A stretch of DNA of 64,000 nucleotides from Leptospira sp. WS58.C1 (GTDB taxonomy: Bacteria > Spirochaetota > Leptospiria > Leptospirales > Leptospiraceae). The notes under the pieces were generated by a model. It made no database searches, had not been told where the DNA came from, and saw only the letters and a program-made list of their open reading frames with translations. The stretch spans positions 1,763,001-1,827,000 of the forward strand of contig NZ_CP162137.1 of the NCBI RefSeq assembly GCF_040833995.1, given 5' to 3'. Of this stretch, positions 8,912 to 17,878 are shown piece after piece. Positions within the stretch are counted from its first letter, which is position 1, and every line of letters begins with the position of its first letter. The position numbers and the translations under genes were made by a program.

Positions 8912-10084
8912 ATGCCCGATAAAATCAAGATCGCCAGGATATCCTCTCTCCAAGAAATTTCGGCAGAGGACTGGAATCTTTTAGGAGATCCAGAAAATCC
9001 TTTTTCCAATCATGAATTTTTCCATTCACTGGAACTTTCTTCCTGCGTAGGTAAAAAGACAAGTTGGCATCCGGAGTATTGGATGGCAGAAGACGAGATA
9101 GGAGTTCACTCCGCTCTTCCTTTTTACCGTAAGTTTGATTCGTATGGTGAGTATATTTTCGATCATTCTTGGGCAAATTTTTTCTCCCAAAACGGGCTTT
9201 CTTATTATCCCAAAGGTCTTGTAGCGTATCCATTTACTCCTGTGAACGGTAAAAAAATATTAAGAAGAAATAATGTATCTGCGGAAGAAGCGTTAAATGT
9301 ATTACTTCCTCCCTTATTAGAAAATGCGAAACAAGAAGGACTCTCCGGTATTCATTTCCTATTTTTAGAGGAAGAAGAGGCTAGAGCTTTAGAAAAACAG
9401 GGATTTTCCACTCGGATCACTCATCAATTTCATTGGAAGAACCGGGGTTATACCAGTTTCGAAAATTTTTTGGGGGATTTTAAATCCAAAAAAAGGATCC
9501 AGATCAAAAAGGAAAGAGAGACCATCAAAGAATCGGGAATTCGGATCTTATGTAAAGAAGGGAAAGAAATCTCCGAGAAAGATATGGACTCTATCTATAC
9601 TTTTTATACGGAGACTTATTCCCGAAAATGGGGATCTCCTTACCTGAACCGAAAATTCTTTAAGATCATTTTAGATAAATTTTCACAAAATCTGGTATTA
9701 TTTTTAGCGGAGAAGGACGGGGATACGATTGGCGGAACATTCAATCTGAAAAAAGGAAAGAAGTTGTATGGAAGATATTGGGGCTCTTCTTCCCATTATC
9801 CTTTTCTACATTTCGAATGTTGTTATTATGCTCCGATTGAATATGCAATCAAGAACGGATTTGAGATTTTTGAAGCCGGGGCACAGGGGGAGCAGAAATT
9901 TTTAAGAGGATTTCCTGCCGTTCCTACTTATAGCTCCCATTTTATTTTCCATGACCAGGCTCGAAATGCGATTGAACGTTTTTTAGAAAGCGAAAGAATG
10001 CATATGCAGGAAATGATAAGGGAAACCAATCTTTCTTCCCCATTGAAAGAAGAGGCCTTGAGGGGAGAATCCGAATACCAATGA
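8912..10084 (+). CDS. DUF482/COG3146 predicted N-acyltransferase (FemAB/GNAT-like fold)
   Basis: 390 residues. The start is typical of DUF482 proteins (WNLLGDPENPFSNHEFF, then SWHPEYWMAED and AHSALPFYRK-like sequence), with an acetyltransferase-like second half (YARYWGSSSHYPFLHFE-type segment and FEAGAQGEQKFLRG near the end). This family belongs to the wider FemAB/GNAT superfamily, which includes enzymes that use aminoacyl-tRNA. Its substrate is unknown. The stop codon overlaps the clpS start in ATGA, so the two are translationally coupled. That position next to ClpS is where many bacteria keep the N-degron transferases Aat or Bpt. Confidence 0.8.
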   Translation: MPDKIKIARISSLQEISAEDWNLLGDPENPFSNHEFFHSLELSSCVGKKTSWHPEYWMAEDEIGVHSALPFYRKFDSYGEYIFDHSWANFFSQNGLSYYPKGLVAYPFTPVNGKKILRRNNVSAEEALNVLLPPLLENAKQEGLSGIHFLFLEEEEARALEKQGFSTRITHQFHWKNRGYTSFENFLGDFKSKKRIQIKKERETIKESGIRILCKEGKEISEKDMDSIYTFYTETYSRKWGSPYLNRKFFKIILDKFSQNLVLFLAEKDGDTIGGTFNLKKGKKLYGRYWGSSSHYPFLHFECCYYAPIEYAIKNGFEIFEAGAQGEQKFLRGFPAVPTYSSHFIFHDQARNAIERFLESERMHMQEMIRETNLSSPLKEEALRGESEYQ

Positions 10085-10404
10085 GCGATTTAAAAACCGA
10101 AGAACAGGTTCTCACAAAGGAGAAACTGAAACTTAAAAAACCGGCAAAGTATAGGGTAGTGATCTTAAACGACGATTATACTCCTATGGAGTTTGTGGTT
10201 TGGATCCTCCGCGTGGTATTTTATCGGACTGAAGTCGAGAGCGAACAAATTATGCTGCAGGCGCATACGACCGGAAAGGCTCTTTGTGGAGTCTATTCTC
10301 ATGACGTGGCTAGAACTAAAGTGAACGAGACACATTTGCTTGCAGAGGAACATGGACATCCGTTGCATTGCCAGATGGAAATTGAAGAAGGGGAAGAATC
10401 ATGA
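10081..10404 (+). CDS. clpS: ClpS protease adaptor
   Basis: 107 residues. The core reads KYRVVILNDDYTPMEFV, with the NDD and T-P-M residues that line the pocket for N-terminal Leu, Phe, Tyr or Trp, followed by the AHTTGKALCGVYSHDVA segment. ClpS brings N-degron substrates to ClpAP. It overlaps the upstream acyltransferase and the downstream clpA by 4 bases each (ATGA), so the three proteins are made together. Confidence 0.97.
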   Translation: MSDLKTEEQVLTKEKLKLKKPAKYRVVILNDDYTPMEFVVWILRVVFYRTEVESEQIMLQAHTTGKALCGVYSHDVARTKVNETHLLAEEHGHPLHCQMEIEEGEES

Positions 10405-12644
10405 CCTTATCCGAAGAACTGGAAAAATCTCTGGGCCAAGCGAGAACGGAAGCCCTTAGAAGAAGAAACGAATATATTACTCTTGAACATATTCTTCTTT
10501 CATTAACCTACGATCCTGTTGCAGCGGAAGTCCTTCTTGCCTGCGGGGCGGACTTAGACCAGTTACGTTCCGAGCTGAAAGAATATTTAGATACCGAAAT
10601 GGAATCGGTTCCGGAAAGTTTCGGAGAAATAGAGCCCGAATATACGATAGGAGCACAGAGAGTTCTTCAGTTAGCTGCATTTCATGTACAATCCACTCAA
10701 AAGAAAAAATTGGATGGGGGTTATGTTCTCGCTTCTCTATTCAGAGAGGATCAGTCCCACGCGGTTTTTTTCTTAGCAAGACAGGATATTTCCCGCTTCG
10801 ATGTGGTTCGTTATATTTCTCATGGAATTAAAAAATCCGGCGAGAAGGTAGGAGAAGGAATTCCAACAGACGAGACTTCCAAAAAACAAAGCGGAGATCC
10901 TTTGTCTGATTTCTGTGTAAATTTGACGGAAAAAGCGAGTTTAGGTAAATTGGATCCGCTTGTCGGAAGAGCCGAGGAGATCGAAAGAACCATTCATATT
11001 CTCGCGAGACGTCGCAAAAACAATCCGATCTTTGTGGGAGATGCCGGAGTCGGAAAGACCGCAATTGTAGAAGGACTTGCACTCCAGATCGTAAACGGAA
11101 AGGTCCCGGATGTATTAAAAAATACGAAAGTATATTCTTTGGACATGGGACTTCTACTCGCGGGAACCAAGTTCAGAGGAGAATTCGAGGAAAGACTGAA
11201 AAATGTTGTGCAGGCGATTTCCTCCGACCCGGACAATGTACTATTTGTGGATGAGATCCATACGATCATAGGTGCGGGAGCTGTTTCCGGCGGATCCTTG
11301 GATGCTTCTAACCTTTTGAAACCTGCACTTTCTAACGGGGAACTTCGTTGTATTGGAACTACAACATACAAGGAATATAAGGCGATCTTCGAGAAGGACC
11401 ATGCTTTGTCTAGGAGATTCCAGAAATTAGAAGTAAACGAACCAAGTGTAGAAGAGACCATCCAGATATTAAAAGGACTTTTGCCAAAATACGAACAATT
11501 TCACTCCGTAAAATATTCTCACCAAGCTGTGGAAGAAGCGGCAAAACTTGCGGAACGTTACATCTTAGATCGTAAACTTCCCGATAAAGCGATCGATCTC
11601 ATAGATGAGGCAGGTGCAAAAGTTAAACTAAGGGAAAGTTCCAAGTCTAAGATCGTGAGCGTAAAAGAGATAGAGGAACTTGTATCCAGAATTTCTAAAA
11701 TTCCTCCTAGAACGGTAAAGGCCGATGATAGGGAAAAACTAAAAGTATTAGATGAAGAATTAAAACGTAAAATTTACGGACAGGACCAAGCAGTGATAGA
11801 GCTAGTCCAAGCGATCCGACTTTCCAGAAGCGGGTTGTCTGAGCCGGGAAAACCCGTGGGCTCTTTTTTGTTCGCGGGTCCTACAGGTGTAGGAAAAACC
11901 GAATTATCAAAACAACTCGCGGCAATTTTGGGTGTAGAATTCATTCGATTCGATATGAGTGAATACATGGAGAAACATACCGTTTCTAGACTGATCGGTT
12001 CTCCTCCCGGTTATGTTGGCTTCGAACAAGGTGGTCAATTGACGGATGCAATCGTTCGCACTCCGCATTGTGTTCTTCTATTAGATGAGATCGAAAAGGC
12101 GCATGAGGATATTTATAATATTCTTTTGCAGATCATGGATCACGCTACCCTCACGGACAATAATGGTCGGAAAGCGGATTTCAAACAGGTTATTCTGATC
12201 ATGACGACAAATACGGGTGCCAGAGAAAGGGCTTCCAATCCATTAGGATTCGATAATACAGCTTTGACTGATAGAGGGCTAAAAGCGATCGAAAAGCAGT
12301 TTTCTCCTGAGTTCAGAAATAGGCTTACCGCTATTATTGAATTCTCCGCTTTGGATGAAGGCACCGTTTCTAAAGTGGTTCGCAAACAGCTAGAACTTCT
12401 GGAAACTAGACTCAAAGAAAAAAGTATCCAAATCCATTATGGAGAGGAAGTCCTGCATTGGATTGCCAGAAAATCCTATGATCCTCTTTTCGGGGCAAGA
12501 CCTGTACAGCGGTGGATAGATTCCAATATTTCCAAAAAACTCTCGGAAGAGATCCTGTTCGGAGAATTAAAAAACGGCGGCGTTGTGAATTTGGAAATAC
12601 AAAACGAGGAACTAAAATTAGTCTTCCGTTCTAGAGAAAAATAA
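10401..12644 (+). CDS. clpA: ClpA, ATPase subunit of the ClpAP protease
   Basis: 747 residues, the normal size. A Clp N-domain (about 1-140) binds ClpS; two AAA+ modules follow, with Walker A motifs GDAGVGKT at 213-220 and GPTGVGKT at 493-500, Walker B LLLDEIEKAH in the second, and pore loop GYVG. It unfolds proteins and feeds them to ClpP, whose gene is not in the window. The ggt start codon overlaps the stop by one base (TAATG), which ties protein quality control to glutathione metabolism in one transcript. Confidence 0.97.
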   Translation: MTLSEELEKSLGQARTEALRRRNEYITLEHILLSLTYDPVAAEVLLACGADLDQLRSELKEYLDTEMESVPESFGEIEPEYTIGAQRVLQLAAFHVQSTQKKKLDGGYVLASLFREDQSHAVFFLARQDISRFDVVRYISHGIKKSGEKVGEGIPTDETSKKQSGDPLSDFCVNLTEKASLGKLDPLVGRAEEIERTIHILARRRKNNPIFVGDAGVGKTAIVEGLALQIVNGKVPDVLKNTKVYSLDMGLLLAGTKFRGEFEERLKNVVQAISSDPDNVLFVDEIHTIIGAGAVSGGSLDASNLLKPALSNGELRCIGTTTYKEYKAIFEKDHALSRRFQKLEVNEPSVEETIQILKGLLPKYEQFHSVKYSHQAVEEAAKLAERYILDRKLPDKAIDLIDEAGAKVKLRESSKSKIVSVKEIEELVSRISKIPPRTVKADDREKLKVLDEELKRKIYGQDQAVIELVQAIRLSRSGLSEPGKPVGSFLFAGPTGVGKTELSKQLAAILGVEFIRFDMSEYMEKHTVSRLIGSPPGYVGFEQGGQLTDAIVRTPHCVLLLDEIEKAHEDIYNILLQIMDHATLTDNNGRKADFKQVILIMTTNTGARERASNPLGFDNTALTDRGLKAIEKQFSPEFRNRLTAIIEFSALDEGTVSKVVRKQLELLETRLKEKSIQIHYGEEVLHWIARKSYDPLFGARPVQRWIDSNISKKLSEEILFGELKNGGVVNLEIQNEELKLVFRSREK

Positions 12645-14407
12645 TGTCTTTTAGAACCGTTAGACCTATTCCCAAAAGTTTCCTTCTATTTTTAATTCTA
12701 CTTCTTTTTACTTCCGTATCTTGCAAGAAGAACGTTCTATTCATCGAGGGAAGGGAAGTTTCCACACAAAATCTTGTTGCTCCCAAGTTCGGCATAGATC
12801 CGAACACTTTGTTTGCAGAATCCAAAAAGATCATGATCTCCACCGATTCCGTAGACGCCTCCAAGGTTGGATTGGAGATCTATAAAAAGGGTGGAAATAC
12901 GATCGATGTGGCGGTCGCTTCTTCTTTTGCGGTTTCCGTTACACGTCCCTCATCTACAGGAATAGGGGGAGGCGGATTTTTAGTTTATCATCATGCAAAA
13001 ACCGGAAAATCGTACGCTTTCGATTTTAGAGAAAGGGCGCCTTCTTTAGCGAATCGTAATATGTATAAGGGACGTCCCAAGGAAGAATCCTTGCTCGGAT
13101 ACAAATCCGTAGGAGTTCCCGGAATGGTGGCCGGACTTGTGCAGATCCATAAGAAGTTCGGAAAACTGCCTTTAAGGGAGGTTTTAGCGCCGGCAATTCG
13201 ATTGGCGGAAGAAGGATTTGTGGTTTATCCGGATCTTTCGGAAGCAATCCAAGAATCGGAACAGGACATGAGCCCTGGAATGAAAAAGATTTTTCTACCT
13301 GGAGGAAAAATCCCGGAATCCGGAGATGTACTCGTCCAGAAAGATCTTGCAAAAACTCTAAGGATCATTTCGGAAACGGGAGACAAGGATTTTTATACCG
13401 GAGCAATAGCGAAAGCCTTCGCAGAAGAAGTTTCTGCTAATGGGGGCTCCATTCATTTTACCGATCTGAAAAATTATAAGGTAAAGGAGGAAAGACCGTT
13501 AGAGATTACTTATAGAAATTATCATATTCTCACTATGTTTCCTCCTTCTTCCGGTGTTCATCTTTTTACAATGCTAAAGATGTTGGAAACGAAAGAACTT
13601 CATTCTATGTTCGATTTTTCCACAAGTGATTATTATCACTTCCTAGCGGAAGTTATGAGAAGAGGATATTCGGATCGAGCGGTCCTAGGAGGAGATCCAG
13701 GATTTACTAAGATCCCGGTAGACACATTGATTTCTTCCGAGTATGCCAAAGAAAAAATTTCGGATTTCAATCCAGTGAAGGCGACGCCTAGCTCCACATA
13801 TTTAAACAGACTGAACTTAAAAGCGGAATCTCCCGAAACCACTCATATTTCGGTAGTGGATGCCGAAGGAAATGCGGTCTCAACCACACATTCTATCAAT
13901 TATCGATTTGGCGCGGCTGTTGTATTGGATGGATACGGATTTGTTCTAAATGACACAATGGACGATTTCAGCCGTTCCCCGGGAGAACCGAACGTCTACG
14001 GTCTCATCGGTGCGGAAGCAAATTCCATCCAACCGGGAAAAACACCTCTCAGCTCCATGTCTCCTACCATCGTTCTTAAAAATGGGGAGACATTTTTGGT
14101 CACGGGTGCACCGGGGGGGTCGTACATAGTAAATGCGGTTTTACAATCCATTTTATTTAATTTAGACTTAAATCTTACATTGTATGAATCCGTTGCCAGG
14201 GGAAGGATACATCACCAATTCTTTCCGGATGCACTTTCTATCGAAGGGCCCGCGACTGATACTGCAACTTTTAACCAGTTAAAAGCGAAAAAACATGAAG
14301 TCCGTCTTGGAAATAATATGGCAAAATTGTTCTGCGTAAAGAGAGAGAATGGTACATTGTATGGTGCGGCAGACCCAAGGGGAGACGGGATCCCTCTAGG
14401 GGAATAA
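12644..14407 (+). CDS. ggt: Gamma-glutamyltransferase, probable lipoprotein
   Basis: 587 residues. A signal sequence ends in the lipobox-like TSVSC, so the protein is probably lipid-anchored outside the inner membrane rather than free in the periplasm. The family motifs are present: SSTGIGGGGFLVYH, the autoprocessing site ETTHISVVD with T399 as the likely nucleophile and new N-terminus, and GAPGGSYIVNAV. The enzyme breaks the gamma-glutamyl bond of glutathione and its conjugates for reuse of the amino acids. It sits between clpA (1-base overlap) and gshA (30-base gap), so degradation and synthesis of glutathione would be made together. Confidence 0.93.
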   Translation: MSFRTVRPIPKSFLLFLILLLFTSVSCKKNVLFIEGREVSTQNLVAPKFGIDPNTLFAESKKIMISTDSVDASKVGLEIYKKGGNTIDVAVASSFAVSVTRPSSTGIGGGGFLVYHHAKTGKSYAFDFRERAPSLANRNMYKGRPKEESLLGYKSVGVPGMVAGLVQIHKKFGKLPLREVLAPAIRLAEEGFVVYPDLSEAIQESEQDMSPGMKKIFLPGGKIPESGDVLVQKDLAKTLRIISETGDKDFYTGAIAKAFAEEVSANGGSIHFTDLKNYKVKEERPLEITYRNYHILTMFPPSSGVHLFTMLKMLETKELHSMFDFSTSDYYHFLAEVMRRGYSDRAVLGGDPGFTKIPVDTLISSEYAKEKISDFNPVKATPSSTYLNRLNLKAESPETTHISVVDAEGNAVSTTHSINYRFGAAVVLDGYGFVLNDTMDDFSRSPGEPNVYGLIGAEANSIQPGKTPLSSMSPTIVLKNGETFLVTGAPGGSYIVNAVLQSILFNLDLNLTLYESVARGRIHHQFFPDALSIEGPATDTATFNQLKAKKHEVRLGNNMAKLFCVKRENGTLYGAADPRGDGIPLGE

Positions 14408-14437
14408 TATTAAAAAAAAGAAATATAGGAATATAAA

Positions 14438-15979
14438 ATGAATCGATCCGCCAAAACTCCGGTATTTCCGAATCTGCGTCATGCTGTAAAAGCAAAACAC
14501 GGTTTGGAAAAGGAAAGTATGCGTATATTTTTCGACGGAAGGATTGCTACTACTCCTCATCCGGAATCCTTGGGTTCCAGCTTGACAAACCATTTTATCA
14601 AGACGGATTTTTCGGAACCTCAACTTGAATTCGCTACGAACCCTAGACCTAGGATTGAGGCGATCGTAAGAGAATTACAAGATCTGCATATATTCACTTC
14701 CAGACATTTGAAAGATGAATGGATCTGGCCTTTTAGTATGCCTCCGATTCTTCCTAAAGAAGATAAGGATATTCCTCTCGGACAATACGGTCATTCTTTT
14801 TCCGGAGAATGGAAAACCGTCTATCGGAACGGATTAGGTCTGCGATATGGAAGAAGGATGCAAACCATCTCGGGAGTTCATTATAATTTTTCCTTCTCAA
14901 ATCTGTTTTTAAAACAAATTTTAGGAAAAGAGATCCATGCATTCACCAAGGAGGAGATTTCGGAATTATATCTTTCCGTTACCCGGAATTTTATGCGAAG
15001 GGTTCCTGAAATTTTATATCTAACCGGAGCCACTCCTGTTTTTGACGAAACCTTTCTGCCTGTGAATAGCGATTTCCCTTTTGTAAAACATAAGGAACAT
15101 ACTTATTATGCCCCTTACGCTACTTCGTTGAGAATGAGCGAGATCGGATATACAAGCAAAGTTCAGGATGAACTTCCTATTAATTACAATTCTTTAAAAG
15201 AATATATAGACGGGATGTGTTACGCAGTCAGCACTCCCTATTCAAAATACCAGGGATTTGGCGGAATTCCGAACCAACTGAACGACCATTATCTGCAGAT
15301 AGAAAACGAATTTTATTCTCCGATCCGTCCTAAACAGATCCCTAAAAACGAAGAAAGACCCCTCGACGCTCTCCAAAGCAGAGGAATCCAATACATTGAG
15401 ATCCGTTGTTTGGATCTCCAACCTGAATCGCCTACGGGAATCCACAAACCAAGCCTTGGTTATATTCAGATGATATTATTGGATGGGTTATTGAAAGAAA
15501 GCAAATCTATAGACCAAAAGGAAAAACTAAGGATCAGAGAAAATACAAAAAGGATCATTTGGGAAGGGAGAAAACCTGGGCTAAAAGTTTTAGATGATGA
15601 CGGGCAAGAAGAAGATTTTATATCCCGTGGAAAGGAATTTACCCAAAGTCTTTTACCTATTGCGGAAGAATTGGATCGTCATACGGGAAAAAGATTCTAC
15701 CAAGAAATTTTAAACATTATGAATAAACGTTGGGAAGACGCTTCGTGTACTCCTTCCGGAAAACTAATGGATCGTATCCTGAACGAAAACTGGGAATTTA
15801 GGGATCTTGGGATCCATCTGGCTAAAGAAAATTATAGAAACCAATCACAGATGGAGCTAACTCCGGGCAAATTTAATATGTTTATTAAAGAAGTCCAAAA
15901 GTCATTGGCGGAAAAAATAAAAATAGAAGAATCCGAAAAAGTAAAGAAGAATCCGACCGCAAGGATCTGCAACCATTGA
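14438..15979 (+). CDS. gshA: Glutamate-cysteine ligase, E. coli GshA type
   Basis: 513 residues. HGLEKESMR near the N-terminus, LEFATNPRP, and LRYGRRMQTISGVHYNFS are hallmarks of the proteobacterial GshA family, which is also the N-terminal half of bifunctional GshF. The enzyme joins glutamate and cysteine to gamma-glutamylcysteine in the cytoplasm. The stop codon overlaps the start of the ATP-grasp gene (CATTGA), so both steps of glutathione synthesis are translationally coupled. Confidence 0.96.
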   Translation: MNRSAKTPVFPNLRHAVKAKHGLEKESMRIFFDGRIATTPHPESLGSSLTNHFIKTDFSEPQLEFATNPRPRIEAIVRELQDLHIFTSRHLKDEWIWPFSMPPILPKEDKDIPLGQYGHSFSGEWKTVYRNGLGLRYGRRMQTISGVHYNFSFSNLFLKQILGKEIHAFTKEEISELYLSVTRNFMRRVPEILYLTGATPVFDETFLPVNSDFPFVKHKEHTYYAPYATSLRMSEIGYTSKVQDELPINYNSLKEYIDGMCYAVSTPYSKYQGFGGIPNQLNDHYLQIENEFYSPIRPKQIPKNEERPLDALQSRGIQYIEIRCLDLQPESPTGIHKPSLGYIQMILLDGLLKESKSIDQKEKLRIRENTKRIIWEGRKPGLKVLDDDGQEEDFISRGKEFTQSLLPIAEELDRHTGKRFYQEILNIMNKRWEDASCTPSGKLMDRILNENWEFRDLGIHLAKENYRNQSQMELTPGKFNMFIKEVQKSLAEKIKIEESEKVKKNPTARICNH

Positions 15980-17007
15980 AATACAAACTGGAACCGGGAC
16001 AAAAACTAGATCCGAATGAATTCATCCTGAAAGGATTTGAGGATCTGGAGATTTCCACTCAGATTGTGATCCGAGATGCACTCAACCGGGGATTGGAAGT
16101 AGAGATCTTAGATCGTCCTAGCCATTTTATCCGACTTTCAGGAAAAGGGATCACAAGACTCGTAAAGGAAGCCTCCAAAACGGAGCTGGATTCCTATATG
16201 ACCTTCCTTGTGATGGAAAATAAGACCATCACGAAACGTATTTTAGAAGAATCGAATATACTTGTGCCCAAGGGAACTGCAGTCTCCGACCTGAATTCCG
16301 GACTCGAATTTTTAAACAAAAATTCGGATAGAAAGATGGTGGTAAAACCGGTGACTACAAATTTCGGGATCGGGATCAGTATTCTTCCACCTTCTTCATC
16401 AACGGAAGATAAGGAGAAGGCGTTGGAAATAGCGCTCGGATTTTCAGAAACCGCTATCGTAGAGGAGTTTGTGGAAGGAAACGAATATCGGTTTTTAGTG
16501 ATCGGGGACGAGTGTGTCGCAGTATGTAATCGTATTCCAGCGAACGTTACCGGTGACGGTAAAAAAAACATCCGAGAACTGATCGAGGAAAAAAATTCAG
16601 ATCCAAGAAGAGGAGTGGGGCATGTGACCCCTCTGGAAAAAATACGATTGGATGAAACTGAACTGAATGTTCTAAACGAGTCCGGCAGAAAACCCGAATC
16701 CGTCCCGAAAGCCGGAGAGATCGTATTTGTTCGTAAAAACTCCAATATCAGCACAGGTGGAGATTCAGTGGATGTGACTGATAACGCACATTCTTCCTAT
16801 AAAAAACTAGCGGTAGAAGCTGCAAAAGCGGTCAAAGCGAAGATCTGCGGTGTGGATATTATAGTAAAGGATCTGGAGTCTGAGGGGGATTATAGGATCT
16901 TAGAGTTGAATTTCAATCCTGTATTATATATTCATAATTATCCCTATTTGGGCAAGAATAGAAAGGTAGGAGAAAAAATTTTGGATGTATTAGGTTACGG
17001 TCCTTAA
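15976..17007 (+). CDS. Glutathione synthetase, GshF-type ATP-grasp
   Basis: 343 residues. The N-terminal STQIVIRDALNRGLEVE and FIRL, followed by DSYMTFLVMENKTITKRIL and VVKPVTTNFGIGISI, match the ATP-grasp half of the bifunctional enzyme GshF rather than E. coli GshB. The ATP-grasp residues VEEFVEGNEYRFLVIGDE and the metal-binding LELNFNPVL are present. It should add glycine to gamma-glutamylcysteine. The start is TTG at 15976, overlapping the gshA stop; no in-frame ATG lies before the conserved start. In effect gshA and this gene are an unfused GshF. The 3' end overlaps the convergent glutaredoxin by 18 bases. Confidence 0.87.
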   Translation: MKYKLEPGQKLDPNEFILKGFEDLEISTQIVIRDALNRGLEVEILDRPSHFIRLSGKGITRLVKEASKTELDSYMTFLVMENKTITKRILEESNILVPKGTAVSDLNSGLEFLNKNSDRKMVVKPVTTNFGIGISILPPSSSTEDKEKALEIALGFSETAIVEEFVEGNEYRFLVIGDECVAVCNRIPANVTGDGKKNIRELIEEKNSDPRRGVGHVTPLEKIRLDETELNVLNESGRKPESVPKAGEIVFVRKNSNISTGGDSVDVTDNAHSSYKKLAVEAAKAVKAKICGVDIIVKDLESEGDYRILELNFNPVLYIHNYPYLGKNRKVGEKILDVLGYGP

Positions 17008-17250
17008 TTTCTGGATCTTACTTTTTACATAGTCTACGATGTCTCTTGACTCGTACATTTTGATATCGCCGTCTACCAGAAAAGGAACCTGAGAGAGTCC
17101 TCCTAAACGTAGGACCTCCTCTCTGCCTGGGGTTCCTCTGCTGGCCTCAACCAATTCGTAGTCCTTACCTTCTTTTAGGCCCATTTCCGAAAAATGACCG
17201 CGAACAAAAGCGCAGTAAGGACAAGTATCGTATTGGAAGAGTTTCATCAT
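16990..17250 (-). CDS. Dithiol glutaredoxin (CPYC)
   Basis: 86 residues of the thioredoxin fold with the active site DTCPYCAF near the N-terminus, the cis-proline motif SQVPFLV, and the GSH-binding YESRDIVDY. It reduces protein disulfides or glutathione-mixed disulfides with glutathione as donor. ATG at 17250 is chosen because it follows the grxD stop by one base (TAATATG); a GTG three codons earlier overlaps grxD. It is the last gene of a minus-strand run and overlaps the end of the glutathione synthetase gene tail to tail. Confidence 0.93.
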   Translation of the reverse strand: MMKLFQYDTCPYCAFVRGHFSEMGLKEGKDYELVEASRGTPGREEVLRLGGLSQVPFLVDGDIKMYESRDIVDYVKSKIQKLRTVT

Positions 17251-17251
17251 A

Positions 17252-17563
17252 TTAGGCACCGATTTTTTTTTGGAGTTCTCCGCTTCTTGCCATTTCTACA
17301 ACGATATCGTGACCGCCGATAAATTCTCCGTCAATATATAACTGAGGAATAGTAGGCCAGTTTGCGAATTCTTTGATCCCTTCTCTGATGGACATATCGG
17401 AAAGAACGTTAAACGAGTTATAATCAGCACCCAGGCTTCTTAGAACGTTGGTCACTCCGGCGGAAAAACCGCACATAGGAGCGTCAGGGGTCCCTTTCAT
17501 AAACAGAAATATTTTTTTAGAAGCGATCAATCCTTCGATCTTATCTTGTAATTCTTTATCCAT
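17252..17563 (-). CDS. grxD: Monothiol glutaredoxin (CGFS type)
   Basis: 103 residues with the CGFS site in PMCGFSAGV, the KGTPDAPMCGF stretch typical of Grx4/GrxD, WPTIPQLYIDGEFIGG and a final helix. This class carries a bridging [2Fe-2S] cluster with glutathione and works with BolA proteins in iron-sulfur delivery and iron sensing. Two BolA genes lie directly upstream in the same run (25-base gap to the nearer one), which fits the known partnership. Confidence 0.96.
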   Translation of the reverse strand: MDKELQDKIEGLIASKKIFLFMKGTPDAPMCGFSAGVTNVLRSLGADYNSFNVLSDMSIREGIKEFANWPTIPQLYIDGEFIGGHDIVVEMARSGELQKKIGA

Positions 17564-17588
17564 GATACTTGTTCCTATCTGTTAATAA

Positions 17589-17813
17589 TTATGATACTTT
17601 AGTTTCCAGACCTAAGGCATGGACTTCGGCTTTCAGCTCGTCCTTTAACGTGGCGTATACCATTCTGTGTTGTTCCACGACGGACTTTCCGGCAAATCCG
17701 GAAAACTTTACGATCGCTTTGATATGTACTCCGTCGTTGTACGGATCTTGGATCTCTACTTCCGAGCCCGGAAGTCCTGCTTGGATTTTTTCCCGAATTT
17801 CTTGGACAGTCAT
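17589..17813 (-). CDS. BolA/IbaG-family protein, copy 1
   Basis: 74 residues. The BolA core is visible as HIKAIVKFSGFAGKSVVEQHRMVYATL, with the conserved histidine of EQHRMVY that can ligand a [2Fe-2S] cluster shared with a monothiol glutaredoxin. At this size it resembles IbaG more than full BolA. It is followed by grxD after 25 bases, so the pair is likely made together. Confidence 0.92.
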   Translation of the reverse strand: MTVQEIREKIQAGLPGSEVEIQDPYNDGVHIKAIVKFSGFAGKSVVEQHRMVYATLKDELKAEVHALGLETKVS

Positions 17814-17878
17814 CTGTTATATCTTAGACTCTTTTACTATCAGCACTTTTTAGAATCTCTTCCCGGACAATCTTTTTT

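Noticed and set aside
16194..16754. Open frame of 186 codons on the minus strand
   Set aside because: Antisense to the GshF-like ATP-grasp gene, without domain or ribosome binding site.
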